NCBI GenBank assembly: GCA_029204225.1 | Contig: CM055097.1 | Location: forward strand, 26,009,039-26,073,038 | Length of the DNA stretch: 64,000 bases | Direction: 5' to 3' | Source: Diphasiastrum complanatum | Lineage: Eukaryota; Streptophyta; Lycopodiopsida; Lycopodiales; Lycopodiaceae | Made by a program: the position numbers and the translations under genes | Notes under the pieces: model-generated | The model's database searches: none | What the model was told of the DNA's origin: nothing | What the model saw: only the letters and a program-made list of their open reading frames with translations | Shown: positions 58,552-64,000 of the stretch, one piece after another | How positions within the stretch are numbered: position 1 is the stretch's first letter | Layout: every line of letters begins with the position of its first letter

Positions 58552-59311
58552 TGTTGAAATGGAAAAATAATCCATCTTGACTTTAGGCTTGCTCATAAAT
58601 GCAAAATGCCAAGTTTGGCCTAGATAGAACTCGAGGTACATGGATATGTCACATCTAGAATGATGAGTACAACTTGCATATAGTTTGTAGACATAGAATT
58701 AGCAAAATTATGCTTGTAGAAACTCGTGGCAATTCACATGCATTAATTGTAAGTGATCCATAGTGACATGCAAGGCATGCCCAAAGTGTAATGGACACAT
58801 GCATGATGAGTTGTAAATTTCTAGTTAGAACTAGCACACTTGGAAAAAGTTGGTAGAGTTTCATGCATGAGAAGTGACAAATGTCACATAGACTCTAGTT
58901 TTCACTTTAGACGTCATTAAATGATGGATGGATGTGGTTCTACCTCGAGCTACCTCAAACTCCATAAATATGTGTAGCTCTCCTCATATTTTGTGATGAA
59001 GAACCAAAACTTTGAGCTATCTCATGCCATTTTGGATCCACACAATTTTTGCTTGTTATCTCTCTATCTTTCTCTCTCTAACTCGTGTTGAGGCTAATGC
59101 TAATACACTGATATCTTGTACTTTTACTCATTATTGATTTATTGCTATCATATTCTGATGCTTAGCATGCTAGATTGTGATTTAGCCATATCTTTTGAAC
59201 TAGATCTTGTTAATCGATCTAGAATTAGGTTACTGTGCTAATCACAAAGCTTAATTAGATCCATCATACTTGTGGGCATTCCCCACACGTGTGAAATCTG
59301 AAACTTTTGTT
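58552..59311 (+). repeat. 3' LTR of the arm B copia element
   Basis: Starts tgttgaaatgg and ends near aaacttttgtt before aaaaa. It is about 760 bp, with visible differences and a ~35-base gap relative to the 5' LTR, so clearly older than the arm A insertion. It holds the G-box palindrome cacacgtgtg at 59,284-59,293. Confidence 0.85.
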
Positions 59312-60721
59312 AAAAAGCATAGCAAGCAGTTGATCACCTAGAAGATTATGTGAGTACACTTCAAAATGCCCTAACAACCGCACAAGACCAAGTGGACAAA
59401 GTTGTGCAGGATGCGAAACAACAAGTGTCGCTGTTACAAGGTCCAATGCAGATGGCAAAGCAAAATCACACACATCTCCAAGGTAAATTGGATGCGACCA
59501 CCCTTGAGAGTGATGCATATCTCCAGACTCAAATTTTTGATCGTCCGGTAACTTCGACGAAAGTCAGTTATTTGTTTAAAAAGTTGAAAAATATCAAGTG
59601 GCCTTCCAAGGCTTTCAAGCTCGCTTCAACAAGTTCAAAGGCACGGTCTCGATTGAGTTGGCAAAGGCCAAAGAGACTATCAAAGATTATGAAGAGACCG
59701 CCTATCAAGTTTTGGAGTCCAACTCTCAAATAACTGTTCCACTGATGCCACAATTCTCACCGCAACGCCAAGATCAGGCAAGATTGGATGAAGTTATGGA
59801 TTCAGGTATAGGTCAGGGTGGAGCACTAGAGGTGGAAGAAGTACAACCAGTTCCATAGGCAATGCGATTAGGTCCATCTACCTCATGGACCAGACCCCTA
59901 TTTAGAAGACCAATCAGCGTCGAGGACCAGATCCGGACTTTCCTAACACAACACCTGCATGAGTCCTTGCGTGGTGGTTGGGTTTTCAAGTTTAAGACCT
60001 CCAAAATTGAGGTTTGCAAAGAGTTGGATAAACTACATGCATTGGGAGAGTAGCCGACATGGAGAATAATAGTATTTGAGAAAACTCCAGAATCGATTAG
60101 GACTTATGTGGCTAGCACTCGCCAATTGCATGTAGATCCATACTATGTACCAATGCCGCGATGGAAAAAGTGGAAAGATCTGGGAGTGGCCATGGACACA
60201 ATCACGATCCATACACCGAATTGGCCAGTAATCCACCAACCTTACAACTGGAAAATTTCAGTGGATTTTCATAGAGTGCTACAAGCATACCCGTGAGAGT
60301 ACATGTACTATCTCGATTCGATAGTTAGGCAATCGACGTTTTTTGCAAAAGATTTGACTATGTTGGCATTCGTTGCTACTCGATGGGATCATTGCCTTCC
60401 CATGTTGGCATTTGATCCAAATAAACCAATGGCGTCAGACAGTGTCAAAGATCAGTTGCCATTAGCAAGATATGGTACTTTCATGCTGCAATGATGGGAG
60501 GCTCCTGGGAATTCCGATTCACCACTTGGACAACATCAAAGTGGACCTCCAAAACACATAGGTGTTTTTTACCACACAATATGGATCTCAACACTACCCA
60601 ACTCGACCTCATGGAGAAGGTGCAACATCATTTAATAAAAATACGACATGATGCTAATAAAAGTCCACAATAAATCAATCTCGTGAGGTGTCAGACCACC
60701 ACCAGTTTTGGTGGGGAATAC
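59312..60721 (+). pseudogene. Coiled-coil ORF region, C-terminal part (arm B)
   Basis: Resumes the frame cut at 49,127. The coiled coil TAQDQVDKVVQDAKQQVSLL appears in 59,350-59,733 and SIELAKAKETIKDYEETAYQ in 59,598-59,858 after a shift. The C-terminal region follows with GGWVFKFKTSKIEV, YVASTRQLHVDPYYVPM, HQPYNWKISVDFHR and FDPNKPMASDS. Stops lie at 59,857, 60,051, 60,294 and 60,492. After the last frame, ttttggtggggaatac leads into the LTR at 60,722. I do not recognise the family. Confidence 0.6.
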
Positions 60722-61485
60722 TGTTGGAGGGATTGCAGATATCGAGGCAATCCTAACCCTAGTTAATAAGTGAGAGGGATTTAGCACCCTACGTGTGTAA
60801 GTCCAACCCGATGATCACATAGTTATTTGATAATTAGGAAGTCAATAAAAGGACTTTAAGTCTTTTTGCGGGACTTTTAATGTGGGCCTAAATGTCAAGT
60901 TAGTGAATAAAGTTGGGTCTTCCACCAAAATTGGTTCAAATTCAAATTCAAATTGGTTCTCTCCAATTTTGAATGGGTTCCCACTTGTTTTTTAATTTGG
61001 AATAGTTAGGGAGGTAGAAATGGGCCAATAAGGTTTTGAGGCAAAGGCCCTTCTCTCCACTATAAATAGGGGCAAACTCGAGTTGCTCCTCATGTTAAAA
61101 TCTTCATTTCAATATAAGCAGATTGGCTCTCTTATGGAATGGATTTGTGAATGTCCTTGCTCTATATTCTTTTCCCTTTATCTCTCATGCTTTTATTGTA
61201 TTTGCTCATTGTTAGATCTGAATGTTATTGGAATTGTATGTCCTTATGCTTTTTGTGTGAGAGAGAGAAGCAAGTATCTATCTCATTGTGGATTATAGGG
61301 TTAATGGATGTAGTGTTAATGCTTAAGGTTAATAGATATTAGAGTTAGATGTGGATCTTCCATACATGCTGAATTTTATTGCTCTCATGGGAACGAACCT
61401 ACGCGTGACAACAAACTTCATCTTCTTGATGCTAGATTGCTTGGATCTCGGGTTGAGGATAGGCTAGGAAATCAAACCCGCTACA
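60722..61485 (+). mobile_element. LTR of the unidentified LTR family, copy in arm B
   Basis: Starts tgttggaggg and ends cccgctaca, 764 bp. A TATA-like cactataaataggggc lies at 61,059-61,074. It matches the copies at 10,462-11,210 and 29,683-30,466. The flank on the right is the unidentified block, exactly as in arm A, so this junction is older than the duplication. Confidence 0.78.
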
Positions 61486-63105
61486 GTCCACATTAAGGAT
61501 ACTCTGGTATGTAATTTCCTTAAGATCTGCTCCCTCCATAAGGAGAGGAGTCAGCATACCGAGAGCTCCAGTCAAGAAGGTGGCTAGCTTAGAGAAATAC
61601 CAGTCGTATGCATTTGTAATCCATTTGAACGTATTTCTGTAGGCTTTACATGTACATAATATAAATGAAAGAATTTATTTGCCATGTAGGTAGTCTGATA
61701 TAGTTGTGTCAAAAGAAATTTTTAATGCGTTCAAAGAAGTACCAATTGAATTATCTATCTTATCAGGAAAGGAGGCAAAGTCTGGGCTTGATAATCTTTG
61801 CAAGGAAAAACTTCTAAAGAATTGTATACACATAAGCAAGGGTTGTGTTGTGATTTATCTACACCATTGATATATAAATGGGAAGTGATCCAATCAATTT
61901 CACTCATGGCACCTTTTAAATGATTCCCAAATAAGGGGTTACAATATAGCCATTTATTATTTCTTAGGTAATTTAAAGCCATACTTCTGCATAACTGAGC
62001 ATGTTCAATTTACTTATCCATATCAATATCTTTGTAACAAGGTAATAAAGTTGATAATTTTAGCCAACCATAATATAGTTCAGTAGTGATTTCATTAATG
62101 TTGGACGATCTTAATGTAATATGATTCAAACCTTTAAGTAGGTCTTTCCTTATCTTTTATTGTAAATGATATTGCAATCCATGGCCATTGAGACGATATG
62201 CATCTTTTGATATAAACTCTTTTAAACATTTATTTGTAAAAGAACAGCATGTAGTATCATCAGTAAAGCTAAATTTGCAAAAAGCATCAAACGGTTTGTA
62301 CCATAGCGATTTAATATGGGGAAGATAAGTCCAACCAAATACAATGTCATCAAAGAAGTCATCAATAGAGCCAAAAATATAGACTAAGGTCTCGACATAA
62401 AATTGCTTGATATTCATACTCTCAAAACTCCTATTATAGTAGCGTAAATGTAAAAATGCCTTCTCTTTATCAATCTAATTGCTAAGCTGAATCTACTTCA
62501 CCGCATTGACCACAAGCACCCTTTTTATTTCTTCCTCATCTTGCACATGGATCAATCCCTATAAAAGTTAAGCTTTTCCACTGGTAGCTCTTCCTTCCAA
62601 TACTACTTTGTCCACCTTTGCCTCTGAACTGTATATATTTCTTTTTCTTATTTCCACTTCCAGAAACCACTGAGCTTGGATTGTTCAGGTTAAAAGTTCA
62701 TGTACTCTTGTTAGAATTTTGAAAGTATTTGTCTTAAGTAATCCTTCAATCTCTGGTATATTTTTGGCATCACCAATTTTGAAAAAAAGTTTACATATTG
62801 GGTCAAGTGCAAGTCTAATGGAAGAATCGATCATATATTTCCTAATAAAGAGGAAGGTAATATGGGATTTCACAACATCTCTAGCTGGTTTGTGTAACCA
62901 AAGAAAGAAAGCATTGATTTGGTTTTACAAGGAGACACCAAAGAAGAATTTTCCAAGATTATTCATCATAAACCAGACAACCTGTTCAAACCAGATAATG
63001 GAAAATTGTTTTTGCATTTATCACGACAACGACAGGCCTTTTCCAGTTCCAGATACGGTCTTGGTGTAAGTTTATCCTATTGAATCCAGTCTCAAAGTGG
63101 CCTTA
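61486..63105 (-). pseudogene. Unidentified coding block (arm B)
   Basis: The minus-strand counterpart of 21,621-23,080 plus 29,512-29,682, here uninterrupted. Readable parts from high to low coordinates: SHITFLFIRKYMIDSSIRLA and CKLFFKIGDAKNIPEIEGLL (62,685-62,873); MNIKQFYVETLVYIFGSIDD with WYKPFDAFCKFSFTDDTTCC (62,157-62,417); MALNYLRNNKWLYCNPLFGN and LYINGVDK (61,755-61,982); and a last open run FKWITNAYDWYFSKLATFL with GALGMLTPLLMEGADL just before the LTR. Stops separate these runs. No known family is recognised. Agreement in frame between the two arms suggests it was protein-coding before decay. Confidence 0.55.
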
Positions 63106-64000
63106 CGACAAATTGACTTGACTTACCCAAAATAGGTCATTGAAGTGTATCTCCTTGATGACAATCCTGATACACTGCTCCGCAACTACAATAACTTGAT
63201 CAAAATTGACTTACCAACTACAAATACCGCAAATCATCACTTACAACTCACCATCATGAGCATTCAAAGTGTGAATACTGACCCGTTCTCCATCTTTTGC
63301 ATGTCCCACATGTGAATATTATTAAAATATTATCTTCCTATCTCGAGTTTGGGGCCATGTCCATGGTTATTTTCATTGTAATTGATGTTATACATAAAAG
63401 GTATGTGAACTGAGCACATAACCTTCTAGTATAGGTCGGATTTGAGCTAGGTAGATTCAATTTTGATGACATGCAGAAGTTTAGATAGCATGCAATGTCA
63501 TACTATATGCATGCAAGCCACATGCAATCAGTGCATGCAATATGCAAAGTGGTTTCTGTGATGTACACACGTCTAGTCAATTTTATGAGTTGACATACAG
63601 TACATGCAACATCCATGCATGCAGTTACACATGTGAATCTCTGGTAGGTAAATTAGTTCAGTTAAGTGGACTTTCCCTGCAATTCCACTGTAGGAATTCG
63701 AGTCTCTCTCATGTAGGAAAATCTTGGCATATTTTGCCATATTGTGAATAATGAGATTTTGGTAATTTGGACTCATTCTCTCTCTACTTGAGTTCTCTTT
63801 CATTGATTTTCTCTCTCTACACAAGAGCAGCCTGCTTTTCCCATACTGAGTACTTAAGATTTTTTCTGACATTCAATTCTCATAGTGAGAAGTTGGATTT
63901 TTCAATCAGATGTATGCCATTGTGCTCTTGCCATAGATTTTTCAAGTATACTGTTCTCTGATCAATCTTGTGCAATCACAACACCTCAGTAAGATCTTGT
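63106..64000. other. Outer flank of arm B: one short coding-like run, otherwise nothing
   Basis: The plus-strand stretch 63,129-63,315 reads as one frame (VIEVYLLDDNPDTLLRNYNN, HLQLTIMSIQSVN) ending in tga, without a recognised family. The remaining sequence to 64,000 has gcatgcaa words and ctctct patches but no gene. Confidence 0.4.

Larger units (their letters stand above)
49128..59311 (+). mobile_element. Older Ty1/copia element in arm B, with a nested copia fragment
   Basis: The 5' LTR is 49,128-49,919 and the 3' LTR 58,552-59,311, both starting tgttgaaatg, so the pair frames one element. It sits in the coiled-coil ORF: gagatgaaaaaa on the left continues as aaaaagcatagcaagcag on the right. 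This gives aaaaa (49,123-49,127 and 59,312-59,316) as probable target duplication, with some doubt because it is a homopolymer. Gag-pol has many stops. A minus-strand copia fragment (about 49,920-52,811) lies between the 5' LTR and gag. Arm A lacks this insertion. Confidence 0.88.
45424..63105 (-). repeat. Arm B of a large inverted duplication
   Basis: The reverse-orientation counterpart of arm A (21,621-35,626). Without the copia insertion at 49,128-59,311 it is about 7.5 kb. The component order is the mirror image of arm A: TNP2 (45,853-47,690), copia tail (48,046-48,236), coiled-coil ORF (48,240-49,127 and 59,312-60,690), LTR (60,722-61,485), unidentified block (61,486-63,105). Confidence 0.85.

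Overview
The window comes from the nuclear genome of a land plant, most likely a flowering plant, and from repeat-rich, gene-poor chromatin. The evidence is several generations of nested Ty1/copia and Ty3 LTR retrotransposons, a primer-binding site complementary to plant initiator tRNA-Met, CACTA transposase pieces (DUF4218 and DUF4216) with GT-AG introns, a MITE, and long (AG)n, (TC)n and (AC)n tracts. I cannot name the species. Nothing bacterial, organellar or ribosomal is visible.

Bases 1-14,760 are a graveyard of Ty3 elements: a minus-strand RT tail, RNase H and integrase (331-2230); a plus-strand gag, protease and RT run broken by frameshifts (4080-7765); a minus-strand RT from a different Ty3 lineage (8507-9250); a gag knuckle fragment (9360-9664); one copy of an unidentified LTR family (9665-11210); and a minus-strand gag and protease (11,211-14,045). 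The leader regions of the Ty3 elements hold clusters of short repeated motifs. Bases 14,760-21,000 hold an (AG)n tract, a MITE and a decayed minus-strand copia element, split in its integrase by a foreign block that carries nearly three copies of a ~183-bp tandem repeat.

Bases 21,621-63,105 are organised as one large inverted duplication. Arm A (21,621-35,626) and arm B (45,424-63,105) share about 7.5 kb in opposite orientation, separated by a 9.8-kb spacer. From the outer end inwards each arm carries an unidentified coding block, an LTR of about 770 bp, a long coiled-coil ORF region, a copia RNase H tail with the start of its LTR, and the C-terminal half of a CACTA TNP2 transposase. After the duplication each arm was hit by a different copia element. 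Arm A holds a young, intact one (23,081-29,511; equal 655-bp LTRs, TSD ttatg, one 1317-codon gag-pol ORF). Arm B holds an older, broken one (49,128-59,311) that was itself invaded by a minus-strand copia fragment.

The spacer (35,627-45,423) contains copia debris, two compound (TC)n(AC)n microsatellites, a head-to-head gag/protease rearrangement beside the arm B border, and the one candidate for an ordinary host gene: a two-exon model of 175 codons at 41,721-42,504. Nothing here works as a pathway. The intact copia element is the only autonomous system, and the main biological interest is the architecture, the unidentified ORFs shared by both arms, and the candidate gene between them.
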